Assembly (NCBI RefSeq): GCF_028622875.1
Contig: NZ_CP117709.1
Coordinates: 5,149,001-5,213,000, forward strand
Direction: 5' to 3'
Length of the DNA: 64,000 nt
Origin: Streptomyces sp. MMBL 11-1
GTDB taxonomy: Bacteria > Actinomycetota > Actinomycetes > Streptomycetales > Streptomycetaceae
A program made the position numbers and the translations under genes. Under the pieces are notes generated by a model. That model worked only from the letters and a program-made list of their open reading frames with translations. It made no database searches and was not told the DNA's origin. This document shows, one piece after another, positions 42,045-51,442 of this stretch (its first letter is position 1; every line of letters begins with the position of its first letter).

Positions 42045-42914
42045 ATGACACCACCGGATGCGCCACACAACCGCTGGTCGGATCTCGACCGGCCGCCCCT
42101 CAACGTGACCGCGCTGCGGCGCGGACTGCTGCGGCCGGACGCGCTGTGGACGTCGCTGGAGGTCGTGGGGTCCACCGGATCGACCAACACCGACCTCGCC
42201 GCGCAGGCCCGCGGCGGAGCGGCGGGCGAGGGCACGGTGCTGGTCGCCGAGGAGCAGACCGCGGGGCGTGGACGGCTGGAGCGGAGCTGGACCGCACCGC
42301 CCCGCTCCGGGCTGTTCCTCTCGGTGTACCTGGAGCCCGGTGACATCCCCGCGGAGCGGTGGGGGTGGGTGCCGCTGCTGGCCGGGGTCGCCGCCGCGAC
42401 CGGGCTCGCGAAGGCGGCGGGTGTCGACATGTCGCTGAAGTGGCCCAACGATCTGCTGGTCTCGGTGGAGGGGGAGGAACGCAAGACGGGCGGCATCCTC
42501 GGCGAGTTCGCCGGGGACGGCATCGTCGTCGGCCTGGGCATCAACGTCTCGCTCCGCGCCGACGAGCTGCCCGCCCCCACCGCCGGGTCGCTGGCGCTCG
42601 CCGGAGCGGTCTCCACCGACCGGGAGACCCTGCTGCGCGCCGTCCTGCGATCGCTGGAGCACTGGTACGGCCAGTGGAAGGCGGCCGGCGGCGACGCGGC
42701 CGCGAGCGGGCTCCAGGCCGCCTACGCGGCGGGCTGCGCGACGCTGGACCGGACCGTGCGGGCGGAGCTGCCGGGGGGAACGGCCCTGGTCGGCGAGGCG
42801 GTCGCGATCGACGGGGACGGGCGTCTCGTCCTCTCCACCGAGGGCGGACTCCAGCGGCCGGTGTCGGCCGGGGACATCGTCCACCTGCGGGGCGCGGCGG
42901 GCGGCCTGACCTGA
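42045..42914 (+). CDS. birA: Biotin-[acetyl-CoA-carboxylase] ligase, 289 aa
   Basis: Activates biotin with ATP and attaches it to the carrier lysine of AccA2 and related proteins. Motifs: VGSTGSTNTDLAAQA, GRGRLERSWTAPPRSGLFLS (biotinyl-AMP site), SLKWPNDLLV (substrate lysine), KTGGILGEF and IVVGLGINVS, then the small C-terminal domain. There is no N-terminal HTH, so it is a ligase without repressor function. It adjoins the carboxylase it serves. Confidence 0.94.
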   Translation: MTPPDAPHNRWSDLDRPPLNVTALRRGLLRPDALWTSLEVVGSTGSTNTDLAAQARGGAAGEGTVLVAEEQTAGRGRLERSWTAPPRSGLFLSVYLEPGDIPAERWGWVPLLAGVAAATGLAKAAGVDMSLKWPNDLLVSVEGEERKTGGILGEFAGDGIVVGLGINVSLRADELPAPTAGSLALAGAVSTDRETLLRAVLRSLEHWYGQWKAAGGDAAASGLQAAYAAGCATLDRTVRAELPGGTALVGEAVAIDGDGRLVLSTEGGLQRPVSAGDIVHLRGAAGGLT

Positions 42915-43092
42915 GAGGGGCCGCGCCCCCGACGGGCGTACGGGCGGATACCGCGTATGCCTGGGATGTCACGCGCGACGCACCGGGGGCGGGCCGCCAA
43001 GGACGTGAGCTGGGGCACACCTGCCGTATCGTTGAGGCGATCCAGCGACAGATCGGCAGGGCAGTGCGCAGGGAACGGGCAGGAGGCGGCTG

Positions 43093-44292
43093 GTGACCGT
43101 CGGCGACACGACGTCCGGTGCGGGTGAGGAGCCCGGGCCGGACTCCTCGGTCCACGCCACACCCCACCACGAGGTCGACCACACGGTGGAGCCGACCGAC
43201 GACCCCCTCGCCATCCGCCTCGAAGCGCTGATCCTGGGGGCCGACCGGCGCTACACGCCCTTCCAGGCGGCCCGCACCGCCGGGGTCTCCATGGACCTGG
43301 CCTCCCGGTTCTGGCGGGCCATGGGCTTCGCCGACATCGGCCAGGCCAAGGCGCTCACCGAGGCCGACGTGCTCGCCCTGCGACGGCTCGCCGGCCTCGT
43401 CGAGGCAGGGCTGCTCAGCGAGCCGATGGCGATCCAGGTCGCCCGCTCCACGGGGCAGACCACCGCCCGGCTGGCGGAGTGGCAGATCGACTCGTTCCTG
43501 GAGGGGCTGACCGAGCCGCCCGAGCCCGGCATGACCCGCACCGAGGTCACGTATCCGCTGGTCGAGCTGTTGCTCCCGGAGCTCCAGGAGTTCCTCGTCT
43601 ACGTGTGGCGGCGCCAGCTCGCCGCCGCCACCGGCCGGGTCGTGCAGGCCGCGGACGACGAGGAGATGGTCGACCGGCGGCTCGCCGTCGGCTTCGCGGA
43701 CCTGGTCGGCTTCACCCGGCTGACCCGACGCCTGGAGGAGGAGGAGCTCGGCGAACTGGTCGAGTCCTTCGAGACAACCGCCGCCGACCTGGTCGCCGCG
43801 CACGGCGGCCGGCTCATCAAGACCCTCGGAGACGAGGTCCTGTTCGCCGCCGACGACGCGGGCACGGCCGCCGAGATAGCGCTCCGCCTGATCGAGGCGA
43901 TGTCCCAGGACGAGACGATGCCCGCCTTGCGCGTCGGTATCGCCTTCGGCACGGTCACCACCCGGATGGGCGATGTCTTCGGCACCACGGTGAACCTCGC
44001 CAGCCGGCTCACCTCGATAGCGCCGAAGGACGCCGTCCTGGTCGACGGGGCGTTCGCCAAGGAACTGGTCCGGCACGGCGACGCCCCGGAGTCCGAGGCG
44101 CAGGCCGCCGAGGCCGTCGCGGCCGCCGCCGAACGGGCCCGGCTCGCCGAGAAGGAGGGCCGCGAGCCCGACGACGAGCCGCCGCTGCCCACGTACCGCT
44201 TCGGACTCCAGCCGATGTGGCAGCGTCCGGTGCGCGGCCTCGGAGTGGTGGAGCCGTGGCTGCTGGCCCGGCGGGGGAAGACCGGCTCCTGA
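43093..44292 (+). CDS. cya: Class III adenylate cyclase, 399 aa
   Basis: Makes cAMP, which in Streptomyces influences germination and antibiotic production through Crp. An N-terminal region of about 190 residues (LEALILGADRRYTPFQAART) resembles the regulatory part seen in actinobacterial cyclases. The cyclase domain has VGFADLVGFTRLTRRL, LIKTLGDEVLF and GTTVNLASRLTSIAP. An Ala/Glu insertion sits near the C-terminus. GTG 43093 follows CAGGAGG. Confidence 0.92.
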   Translation: MTVGDTTSGAGEEPGPDSSVHATPHHEVDHTVEPTDDPLAIRLEALILGADRRYTPFQAARTAGVSMDLASRFWRAMGFADIGQAKALTEADVLALRRLAGLVEAGLLSEPMAIQVARSTGQTTARLAEWQIDSFLEGLTEPPEPGMTRTEVTYPLVELLLPELQEFLVYVWRRQLAAATGRVVQAADDEEMVDRRLAVGFADLVGFTRLTRRLEEEELGELVESFETTAADLVAAHGGRLIKTLGDEVLFAADDAGTAAEIALRLIEAMSQDETMPALRVGIAFGTVTTRMGDVFGTTVNLASRLTSIAPKDAVLVDGAFAKELVRHGDAPESEAQAAEAVAAAAERARLAEKEGREPDDEPPLPTYRFGLQPMWQRPVRGLGVVEPWLLARRGKTGS

Positions 44293-44392
44293 GCGCGGTC
44301 CGCCCCTTCGGCGAGCCTCCGTCCTCGCGCCCCCGCCCCGGTCGTCACGCCCCCCGCGCCGTCCCGCCCTGTCGGGGCGGCGCCGTCCTGTC

Positions 44393-44421
44393 TAGGATCC
44401 GTGACGGTAACGCTCGTTAAC
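44393..44421 (+). promoter_or_regulatory. Promoter and operator-like palindrome before the enoyl-CoA hydratase gene
   Basis: TAGGAT (44393-44398) is a good -10. Ten bp downstream lies GTAACGCTCGTTAAC (44407-44421) with perfect arms TAACG / CGTTA, covering the expected transcription start. This is the placement of a repressor site, and the symmetry fits a TetR-type protein. Confidence 0.6.
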
Positions 44422-44447
44422 AGGCCGTCCATGACAGGGGTGCAGCC

Positions 44448-45260
44448 ATGACCGTCACGTCCGAGCAGCGGTACGGGGAGTTCGTCGTCGTACGGCGGCA
44501 CGAGGGGCAGGACCACGTCGCCGAGCTGGTCCTCGACCGGCCCAAGGCCATGAACGCCGTCTCCACCGACATGGCCCGCTCCCTCGCCGCCGCCTGCGAC
44601 GCGCTCGGCGCCGACCGGGACGTCCGGGCCACCGTCCTGACCTCCAGCCACGAACGGGCCTTCTGCGTGGGCGCCGACCTCAAGGAGCGCAACTCCTTCA
44701 CCGACGCCGACCTCGTACGTCAGCGGCCCACCGCGCGCGCCGCCTACACCGGGGTCCTGGAGCTGCCGATGCCGGTGATCGCCGCCGTGCACGGCTTCGC
44801 CCTCGGTGGCGGCTTCGAGCTCGCCCTCGCCTGCGATGTGATCGTCGCCGACACCACTGCCCTGGTCGGGCTGCCCGAGGTGTCCGTGGGCGTCATCCCG
44901 GGCGGCGGGGGTACGCAGCTGCTGCCGCGCCGGGTGGGGGCGGCGCGCGCCGCCGAGCTGGTGTTCAGCGCCCGCCGGGTCGAGGCCGCCGAGGCGCGCG
45001 AACTGGGCCTGGTGGACGAGCTGGTCGAGGCGGGCAGGGACCGCGAGGAGGCCCTCGCGCTGGGCGGCCGGATCGCCGCCAACTCGCCGGTCGGGCTGCG
45101 TGCGGCCAAGAAGGCGCTCCGGCTGGGCCAGGGGCTCGACCTGCGGGCGGGGCTGGAGGTGGAGGACGCGGCCTGGCGGTCGGTGGCCTTCTCCGGGGAC
45201 CGGGCGGAGGGGGTGGCGGCGTTCAACGAGAAGCGGCGCCCCGACTGGCCCGGTGAGTGA
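44448..45260 (+). CDS. Enoyl-CoA hydratase/isomerase family protein, 270 aa
   Basis: Crotonase fold: LDRPKAMNAVSTDMARSLAA, ERAFCVGADLKERNSF (oxyanion-hole strand), AAVHGFALGGGFELALACD, GLPEVSVGVIPGGGGTQLLP with the catalytic acidic position, and a C-terminal helical part. It probably hydrates trans-2-enoyl-CoA in beta-oxidation; exact substrate unknown. ATG 44448. A TetR-like operator lies upstream. Confidence 0.9.
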   Translation: MTVTSEQRYGEFVVVRRHEGQDHVAELVLDRPKAMNAVSTDMARSLAAACDALGADRDVRATVLTSSHERAFCVGADLKERNSFTDADLVRQRPTARAAYTGVLELPMPVIAAVHGFALGGGFELALACDVIVADTTALVGLPEVSVGVIPGGGGTQLLPRRVGAARAAELVFSARRVEAAEARELGLVDELVEAGRDREEALALGGRIAANSPVGLRAAKKALRLGQGLDLRAGLEVEDAAWRSVAFSGDRAEGVAAFNEKRRPDWPGE

Positions 45261-45388
45261 ACCGGGCCAGTCGCCCGGTGAGTGAACCGGAGCGTCGGCT
45301 ACGCGGAGTGAGTGCGCTTCCGGGAAATAGTTGAACTAGTTACGCATCACATTGATCAAAAGGGAACAAATCTACATAAGCTGTAGCA

Positions 45389-46543
45389 ATGGGTGGTGAC
45401 GATGTGCGGCTGCGGGCCGTGGTTTCGCTGGCGCAGACCATGGCCGCGGCCTACACGCCGCGCGAATCGTGGCGGGCGGCGGCGCTGGGCGCCTGCGAGG
45501 CGCTGAGCGGCAGCTTCGCCGCGCTCTCCGTGTGGGAGCGGGACCGGGGCAGGCTGCGGGTGCTGGTGAACGCGGGGCAGCGGGCCGAGGGGGAGGAGGA
45601 GTTCCCCGAGGAGGAGGCCTACCCGGTGCACGAGTTCCCGGAGATCACCGAGTTCCTCCATGAGCGGTGGGCCGGTGGTGGAGAGCCCGACGCGTGGGTG
45701 GAGACCGCCGACGGGCAGCCCGGCGCGGGCGGTCCGGCGCGCGGCGCCCGCCCCTACTGCCACCAGCGGGTCGCGGCGCTGCGGCGGCGCGGCCGGGGCT
45801 GCTGCGTGGTCGCGCCGATCGTGCTGCACGGCCGGGCCTGGGGCGAGCTGTATGTGGCGCGGCCGGCCGGGCGGCCCGTGTTCGACCGGGCCGACGCGGA
45901 CTTCGCGACCGTGCTCGCCGCTGTCGTGGCCTCCGGAATCGCCCAGACCGAGCGTCTGGAGGAGGTCCGCAAGCTGGCCTTCACCGACCCGCTGACCGGT
46001 CTGGCCAACCGCCGGGCGGTCGACATCCGGCTCGACGAGGCAGTCGAGCGCCACCGTGTCGACGACACGGTCGTCAGCCTCGTCGTCTGCGACCTGAACG
46101 GTCTCAAGGCGGTGAACGACACCCACGGCCACGCCATCGGCGACCGTCTGCTGGAACGTTTCGGCTCCGTGCTGTCGCTCTGCGGGGCGATGCTGCCGGA
46201 GGCGCTGGCGGCCCGGCTGGGCGGCGACGAGTTCTGCCTGCTCGCGGCGGGCCCCCCGGCCGACGCGGTGGTCGCCGTCGCCACCGAGCTGTGCGACCGG
46301 GCGGCGGTGATCGAGCTGGGCGACGGGGTCGCCTGCGGGGTCGCGTCGACCGGCGACCCGATCGGCCCGGTGCGCTCGGCCCGCCGGCTGTTCCGGCTCG
46401 CGGACGCCGCCCAGTACCGGGCCAAGGCCGCCCGCTCGCCGGGCCCGGTGGTGGCCGGGCGGGACGGCGAGGTCGTCCGGCTCGCGGACTCCCCGCCGAA
46501 GTCCGCGCACGACCGGCGCAGACTCCGCGGCAACCGACCGTGA
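45389..46543 (+). CDS. GAF-GGDEF diguanylate cyclase, 384 aa
   Basis: Makes the second messenger c-di-GMP, which in Streptomyces holds BldD dimers together and delays sporulation. An N-terminal GAF-like sensor (about 1-190) is followed by GGDEF from LAFTDPLTGLANRRAVDIRL, with active-site RLGGDEFCLL intact, so it should be catalytic. There is no EAL domain and no membrane segment. ATG 45389 without visible ribosome site. The S. coelicolor counterpart (SCO4931 as I recall) may be the one named cdgE. Confidence 0.9.
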   Translation: MGGDDVRLRAVVSLAQTMAAAYTPRESWRAAALGACEALSGSFAALSVWERDRGRLRVLVNAGQRAEGEEEFPEEEAYPVHEFPEITEFLHERWAGGGEPDAWVETADGQPGAGGPARGARPYCHQRVAALRRRGRGCCVVAPIVLHGRAWGELYVARPAGRPVFDRADADFATVLAAVVASGIAQTERLEEVRKLAFTDPLTGLANRRAVDIRLDEAVERHRVDDTVVSLVVCDLNGLKAVNDTHGHAIGDRLLERFGSVLSLCGAMLPEALAARLGGDEFCLLAAGPPADAVVAVATELCDRAAVIELGDGVACGVASTGDPIGPVRSARRLFRLADAAQYRAKAARSPGPVVAGRDGEVVRLADSPPKSAHDRRRLRGNRP

Positions 46544-46741
46544 GCCCGGGTGTGCCGTGCGCCCGGGTGTGCCGGGTGTGCCGTGCGCGCCGTGCGCGGG
46601 CGGGCGCGGGCGCGTCGTTCGGCTCGGTGGCGGCGCGCCAGGTCCCGGCGCGGGGCCGCTCACGCACTCCGCCGGTCCCGTAAGGGGCTCAGGGCCGCAC
46701 CACTAGTGACATGAAGGGTTTCAGTACGTACGCTGCTGAAT

Positions 46742-48292
46742 ATGGATATGCACACTGTCGTGGTGGGAACGTCCGGAACCACCGCCGAGGACGTCGTCGC
46801 CGTGGCCCGCCACGGCGCCCGGGTCGAGCTCTCCGCCGCCGCCGTGGAAGCCCTGGCCGCCGCCCGTCTCATCGTGGACGCGCTCGCCGCCAAGCCCGAG
46901 CCGGTCTACGGCGTCTCCACCGGCTTCGGCGCCCTCGCCAGCCGCCACATCAGCCCGGAACTGCGGGCGCAGCTCCAGCGCAACATCGTCCGCTCGCACG
47001 CGGCCGGCATGGGCCCCCGCGTCGAGCGCGAGGTCGTCCGCGCGCTGATGTTCCTCCGGCTGAAGACGGTCGCCTCGGGCCACACCGGCGTACGCCCCGA
47101 GGTCGCGCAGACCATGGCCGACGTGCTGAACGCGGGCATCACGCCCGTCGTCCACGAGTACGGCTCGCTCGGCTGCTCCGGCGACCTCGCCCCGCTCTCG
47201 CACTGCGCGCTCACCCTGATGGGCGAGGGCGACGCGGAGGGCCCCGACGGCACCGTCCGCCCGGCCGGGGAACTCCTCGCCGCGCACGGCATCAGCCCGG
47301 TCGAGCTCCGCGAGAAGGAGGGACTGGCCCTCCTCAACGGCACCGACGGCATGCTCGGCATGCTGGTCATGGCCCTCGCCGACCTGAAGAACCTCTACAC
47401 CTCGGCCGACATCACCGCCGCCCTCTCCCTGGAGGCGCTGCTCGGCACGGACAAGGTCCTCGCCCCCGAGCTGCACGCCATCCGCCCGCACCCCGGGCAG
47501 GGCGTCAGCGCCGACAACATGCTGCGGGTGCTGGCCGGTTCGGGGCTGACGGGGCATCACCAGGACGACGCGCCCCGGGTCCAGGACGCCTACTCGGTGC
47601 GCTGCGCCCCCCAGGTCAACGGCGCGGGCCGCGACACCCTCGACCACGCGGCGCTCGTCGCGGGGCGCGAACTGGCCTCCTCCGTCGACAATCCCGTGGT
47701 CCTCCCCGACGGGCGCGTCGAGTCCAACGGCAACTTCCACGGCGCGCCCGTCGCGTACGTCCTGGACTTCCTCGCGATCGTCGCCGCCGACCTCGGCTCC
47801 ATCTGCGAACGCCGCACCGACCGGCTGCTCGACAAGAACCGCTCGCACGGCCTGCCGCCGTTCCTCGCGGACGACGCCGGGGTCGACTCGGGCCTGATGA
47901 TCGCCCAGTACACCCAGGCCGCCCTGGTCAGCGAGATGAAGCGGCTCGCGGTCCCCGCCTCCGCCGACTCCATCCCGTCCTCCGCGATGCAGGAGGACCA
48001 CGTCTCCATGGGCTGGTCCGCCGCGCGCAAACTCCGTACGGCCGTGGACAACCTGGCCCGGATCGTCGCCGTCGAGCTGTACGCCGCGACCCGCGCCGTC
48101 GAGATCCGCGCCGCCCAGGGGCTGACCCCCGCCCCCGCCTCGCAGGCCGCCGTGGACGCGCTGCGGGCCGCCGGCGCCGAGGGCCCGGGCCCGGACCGCT
48201 TCCTCGCGCCGGACCTGGCCGCCGCCGACACGTTCGTACGGGAAGGGCGCCTGGTCGCGGCCGTGGAGCCGGTCACGGGACCGCTGGCCTGA
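46742..48292 (+). CDS. hutH: Histidine ammonia-lyase, 516 aa
   Basis: Deaminates histidine to urocanate, first step of histidine use. The prosthetic MIO group forms in GSLGCSGDLAPLSH: Cys-Ser-Gly in place of the usual Ala-Ser-Gly, as known for the S. griseus enzyme. Other motifs: GVSTGFGALASRHIS near the N-terminus, LLNGTDGMLG, and QDAYSVRCAPQVNGA. Length is normal. ATG 46742 is preceded by a palindromic TACGTACG stretch. Monocistronic, as hut genes often are in Streptomyces. Confidence 0.95.
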   Translation: MDMHTVVVGTSGTTAEDVVAVARHGARVELSAAAVEALAAARLIVDALAAKPEPVYGVSTGFGALASRHISPELRAQLQRNIVRSHAAGMGPRVEREVVRALMFLRLKTVASGHTGVRPEVAQTMADVLNAGITPVVHEYGSLGCSGDLAPLSHCALTLMGEGDAEGPDGTVRPAGELLAAHGISPVELREKEGLALLNGTDGMLGMLVMALADLKNLYTSADITAALSLEALLGTDKVLAPELHAIRPHPGQGVSADNMLRVLAGSGLTGHHQDDAPRVQDAYSVRCAPQVNGAGRDTLDHAALVAGRELASSVDNPVVLPDGRVESNGNFHGAPVAYVLDFLAIVAADLGSICERRTDRLLDKNRSHGLPPFLADDAGVDSGLMIAQYTQAALVSEMKRLAVPASADSIPSSAMQEDHVSMGWSAARKLRTAVDNLARIVAVELYAATRAVEIRAAQGLTPAPASQAAVDALRAAGAEGPGPDRFLAPDLAAADTFVREGRLVAAVEPVTGPLA

Positions 48293-48322
48293 GCCGCCCC
48301 CGTACGCACGGAGGCCGTACGA

Positions 48323-48356
48323 CAGTGGGCCCCGCACGATCGTGCGGGGCCCACTG
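48323..48356. terminator. Perfect 34-bp palindrome, bidirectional terminator
   Basis: cagtgggccccgcacg with its exact complement and no unpaired loop beyond the turn; outer GTACG sequences extend the symmetry. It lies between convergent hutH and the 48374 gene. Confidence 0.85.
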
Positions 48357-48373
48357 CCGTACGTACGGGAGGC

Positions 48374-48691
48374 TCAGAGCGCCGGGCGCGCCCCGGGCCC
48401 GGAGCGGCGTACCGAGTACGTGACGAAGCCCGCGCCGATCCCCAGCAGGGCCGTGCCGCCGATGAGGTACGGGGTGGTGTCCGCACCCGGCCCGGTGTCG
48501 GCGAGGAGCGCGCCGGAGGCGTCGTCGGGGCTCCCGGCGGACTGTTCGGCGGGGGCCCGGTCGGACGTGGCGGCCGGGGTGCCCTGAGCGCCGTCCTCAT
48601 CGGTCGCGTTGGCCGACGGGACGAACCAGAGAGCGGCCAGCAGGGTGCCTGCGGCGGTGGTGGTCAGCAGTGTGCGACGAGCGACGGACAC
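48374..48691 (-). CDS. Putative sortase-anchored surface protein, 105 aa
   Basis: Signal peptide (VARRTLLTTTAAGTLLAALWF ... ANA), a short disordered mature part, then LADTG followed by a hydrophobic segment (PYLIGGTALLGIGAGFVTY) and a basic tail. LAxTG is the sorting motif used by class E sortases in Streptomyces. The whole mature surface part is only about 40 residues, so it resembles a short cell-wall spacer. The ligand is unknown. Confidence 0.75.
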   Translation of the reverse strand: MSVARRTLLTTTAAGTLLAALWFVPSANATDEDGAQGTPAATSDRAPAEQSAGSPDDASGALLADTGPGADTTPYLIGGTALLGIGAGFVTYSVRRSGPGARPAL

Positions 48692-48799
48692 AGATTCGAT
48701 CCCCTTGCGACAACCATGAGTTAGCCCCGTGGGCCGATGCTAAGCAAAGCAGCGGGTCGGTGGAAAGTCGCTGCCTCGCCGGGCCTTACGCTCCGGCCT

Positions 48800-49249
48800 A
48801 TGAGCACAGAAGAGACATCCAGGTTTGTTCGACTTCGTGTGGAGATGGTGCTGGAGGTCACCGACCTCGACGCCCTGACCGGCACCGCCCTCGAATCCAT
48901 CGCCGCCGAGTACGGAGAGCCCGTCGCGGCTGTCGCCGGGAGCGACACCGCCGAGGAACGGATGCATGCGGAGGCCACCGTCCGGGCAGACGGTGCGGAG
49001 GCCCTCGCCTCGCTGGTCGACCCCTTCGACCTGGTCAGCGAGGTTCCCGGGGTCGAGCTGGCCCAGGCGTCCTGGAGCAGCGAGAGCATCGAGTACGACC
49101 CCGACGCGGAGGGCTGGGACGAGGCGGACGACGGCGACGAGGACCTCTTCCTGCCGTCGGACGGGGACGACGAGGAGGGATACGGCGGCGCGGTCGCGCA
49201 CAATGGGAAGGACGACGGCGAGGACGGTGGCCCCGCGCAGCGGGTGTGA
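48800..49249 (+). CDS. Hypothetical acidic protein, 149 aa
   Basis: ATG 48800 (MSTEETSRFVRLRVEMVLEV) is chosen; an earlier in-frame start at 48737 adds a basic leader. The first 95 residues form mixed strand/helix, and the last 50 are extremely acidic (DEADDGDEDLF). Cytoplasmic. No function is recognised. Confidence 0.7.
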   Translation: MSTEETSRFVRLRVEMVLEVTDLDALTGTALESIAAEYGEPVAAVAGSDTAEERMHAEATVRADGAEALASLVDPFDLVSEVPGVELAQASWSSESIEYDPDAEGWDEADDGDEDLFLPSDGDDEEGYGGAVAHNGKDDGEDGGPAQRV

Positions 49250-49500
49250 CGTCGGAGAACACCGGCCCCGGACCCGCTCGGCGGCGGGCCGGGGCCGCGC
49301 CGCACCCGCGGCGGGAAAGCGGGCCCGGCCACGGGAACCGCCACTGCCGGGGCCGCGTCGATGAGTGGTGTTCCCCACATCTGTCATGGATGGGGAACGG
49401 AGCACCCTTTCCGGGTGTTCTTGGAACATTGACGGGGAATAGCGGCCTGGCGGCCCCGTCCGGGGATTCTGGGGAATCGGCAACGATGGAGAAGCGTGTG

Positions 49501-50754
49501 ATGACGGACAGCAAGCGGCGCAGGGGCCTCATGGCCATGTCCGCACTGCTCGGCGGCGTGCTGGTGCTTTCGGCCTGTAGCGACGACGGCGACAAGGGCG
49601 GAAAGACGAATGCCGGGAGTTCGGAATCGTCGCAGCAGGAGGTGGACAAGGCGGCAGCCGCGGACGCCTCCGACGCGCAGATAGCGATCGAGCCGAAGGA
49701 CCGCGCGACCAACGCCAGTATCAACAACGCGGCCCAGGTCACCGTCGCCAAGGGCAAGCTGACCAAGGTCGTCATGACCACGGCGGACGGCACCCCGGTC
49801 GAGGGCACCCTGGCGGCCGACGGGTCCAGCTGGAAGCCCGCGGGCCAGCTGGAGCGGTCCACCACGTACAAGATCGACGCCACGGCGACCGACTCGAAGG
49901 GCCGCGAGGCCCACGAGAACAGCTCCTTCACGACCGTCTCGCCCGACAACAGCTTCATCGGGAACTTCACCCCCGAGGACGGCTCCACGGTCGGCGTCGG
50001 GATGCCCGTCTCGATCAACTTCAACAAGGAGATCACGGACAAGAAGGCCGTCCAGGACGGCATCACCGTGACCTCCAGCAGCGGCCAGGAGGTCGTCGGC
50101 CACTGGTTCAACTCCCAGCGCCTGGACCTGCGCCCGGAGAACTACTGGCAGGGCGGCTCCACCGTCACCCTGAAGCTGGCCCTCGACGGCGTCGAGGGTG
50201 CGGACGGCGTCTTCGGCGTCCAGCAGAAGACCGTGACCTTCAAGGTCGGCCGTAACCAGGTCTCCACCGTCGACGTGAAGTCCAAGACGATGACGGTCAC
50301 CCGCGACGGCAAGACGATCAAGACGATCCCGATCTCCGCGGGCTCCCCGGAGAACCCCACGTACAACGGTCAGATGGTGATCTCCGAGAAGCACAAGGAG
50401 ACCCGGATGAACGGCGCCACCGTCGGCTTCACCGATGACGACGGCAAGGGTGAGTACGACATCAAGGACGTGCCGCACGCCATGCGCCTGTCCACGTCGG
50501 GCACCTTCATCCACGGCAACTACTGGGGCAAGGGCATCTTCGGCAACGCCAACACCAGCCACGGCTGCGTGGGCCTCGCCGACGTGAAGGGCGCGAACGA
50601 CTCCAGCGCCCCCGGCGCCTGGTTCTACGACAACTCCCTCGTCGGCGACGTGGTCATCGTCAAGAACTCCCCGGACAAGACCATCACCCCGGACAACGGT
50701 CTCAACGGCTGGAACATGAGCTGGTCCGAGTGGAAGGCCGGCTCCCAGGCCTGA
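49501..50754 (+). CDS. L,D-transpeptidase lipoprotein, 417 aa
   Basis: Forms 3-3 peptide cross-links in peptidoglycan or attaches proteins to it. Lipobox LVLSAC at residues 22-27, two Ig-like repeats (about 55-250), and a YkuD catalytic domain with TFIHGNYWGKG and the active-site Cys in NTSHGCVGL. This matches the mycobacterial LdtMt2 architecture. ATG 49501 follows GGAGAAG; ATG 49486 is possible. Located outside, tethered to the membrane. Confidence 0.92.
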   Translation: MTDSKRRRGLMAMSALLGGVLVLSACSDDGDKGGKTNAGSSESSQQEVDKAAAADASDAQIAIEPKDRATNASINNAAQVTVAKGKLTKVVMTTADGTPVEGTLAADGSSWKPAGQLERSTTYKIDATATDSKGREAHENSSFTTVSPDNSFIGNFTPEDGSTVGVGMPVSINFNKEITDKKAVQDGITVTSSSGQEVVGHWFNSQRLDLRPENYWQGGSTVTLKLALDGVEGADGVFGVQQKTVTFKVGRNQVSTVDVKSKTMTVTRDGKTIKTIPISAGSPENPTYNGQMVISEKHKETRMNGATVGFTDDDGKGEYDIKDVPHAMRLSTSGTFIHGNYWGKGIFGNANTSHGCVGLADVKGANDSSAPGAWFYDNSLVGDVVIVKNSPDKTITPDNGLNGWNMSWSEWKAGSQA

Positions 50755-51442
50755 CCCACCCGCCGTATCCCCTCGGCCCCCCGTCCCCGCCCGAAGGCGG
50801 CGGCCCCGGAAGACTCCGGGACCGCCGCCTTCGGCGTTCGGCGGACCCCGGGCGTGCCGTCCCTCGTGTCCCCGGACAGGGTGCCTGACCGCCCACCGAA
50901 CTGTGCCCGAAGCAGCACTCCGGTGCGGTGAATATGTACACGTGCTCGGGGTCGTTGCGTTCACTCCAGCATGGAAACCTCGTCACTGCCGAGGATTTGT
51001 CCCTTCCTGGATACACGGAAATCTGCTCGGACAACGCCGCGGAGATCCTTTGGACCGCACCGTACTAAGGAGTCCACATCTTGGTGGCGGCGAACTTCGG
51101 CCGATGCCGGGGAAAGCCAGGCCAACATGCACGGGGACACGTTCGTCGTGGCCGAATCGGGATATTCCCAGCTCTACGAGGCCGATAAAGCCGGTTCCAC
51201 CGGCGAAGAGCATCGACGACGCCCGCTACGCCGCCAACGAGAAACCGAAGATGGAGCGCGAGAGCGCGGAGACGACCAGCAGGAAGGGCCCGGTCTCGCT
51301 GAACTTCTCCCGTACGGTGACCCGGAAGCCCACCGAACCCTGACAGAGGAACCGCGTCGGCGGCAGCGCACCTGACGTGACGATGGTGCCCTCGTCCGGG
51401 GGCGCGCGCCTGGAACAACCGCTCCCCGCACCAGGAGGATTC
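50755..51442. other. Long intergenic stretch with a terminator and a degenerate coding remnant
   Basis: A strong terminator of the L,D-transpeptidase gene lies at 50791-50834. From about 50900 to 51350 GC drops and no long frame has Streptomyces codon bias. On the minus strand, peptide pieces like GFRVTVREKFSETGPFLLVV and, after a frame change, FLVGGVAGVVDAL suggest a decayed small membrane-protein gene. I do not call a functional gene here. Confidence 0.5.
50791..50834 (+). terminator. Terminator of the L,D-transpeptidase gene
   Basis: 13-bp perfect outer stem ccgaaggcggcgg / ccgccgccttcgg, with further pairing inside (ccccgg / ccggg). Confidence 0.82.

Noticed and set aside
48670..49500. 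Upstream in-frame extension of the L,D-transpeptidase
   Set aside because: The extension is Arg-rich, runs through another gene and would bury the lipoprotein signal peptide.
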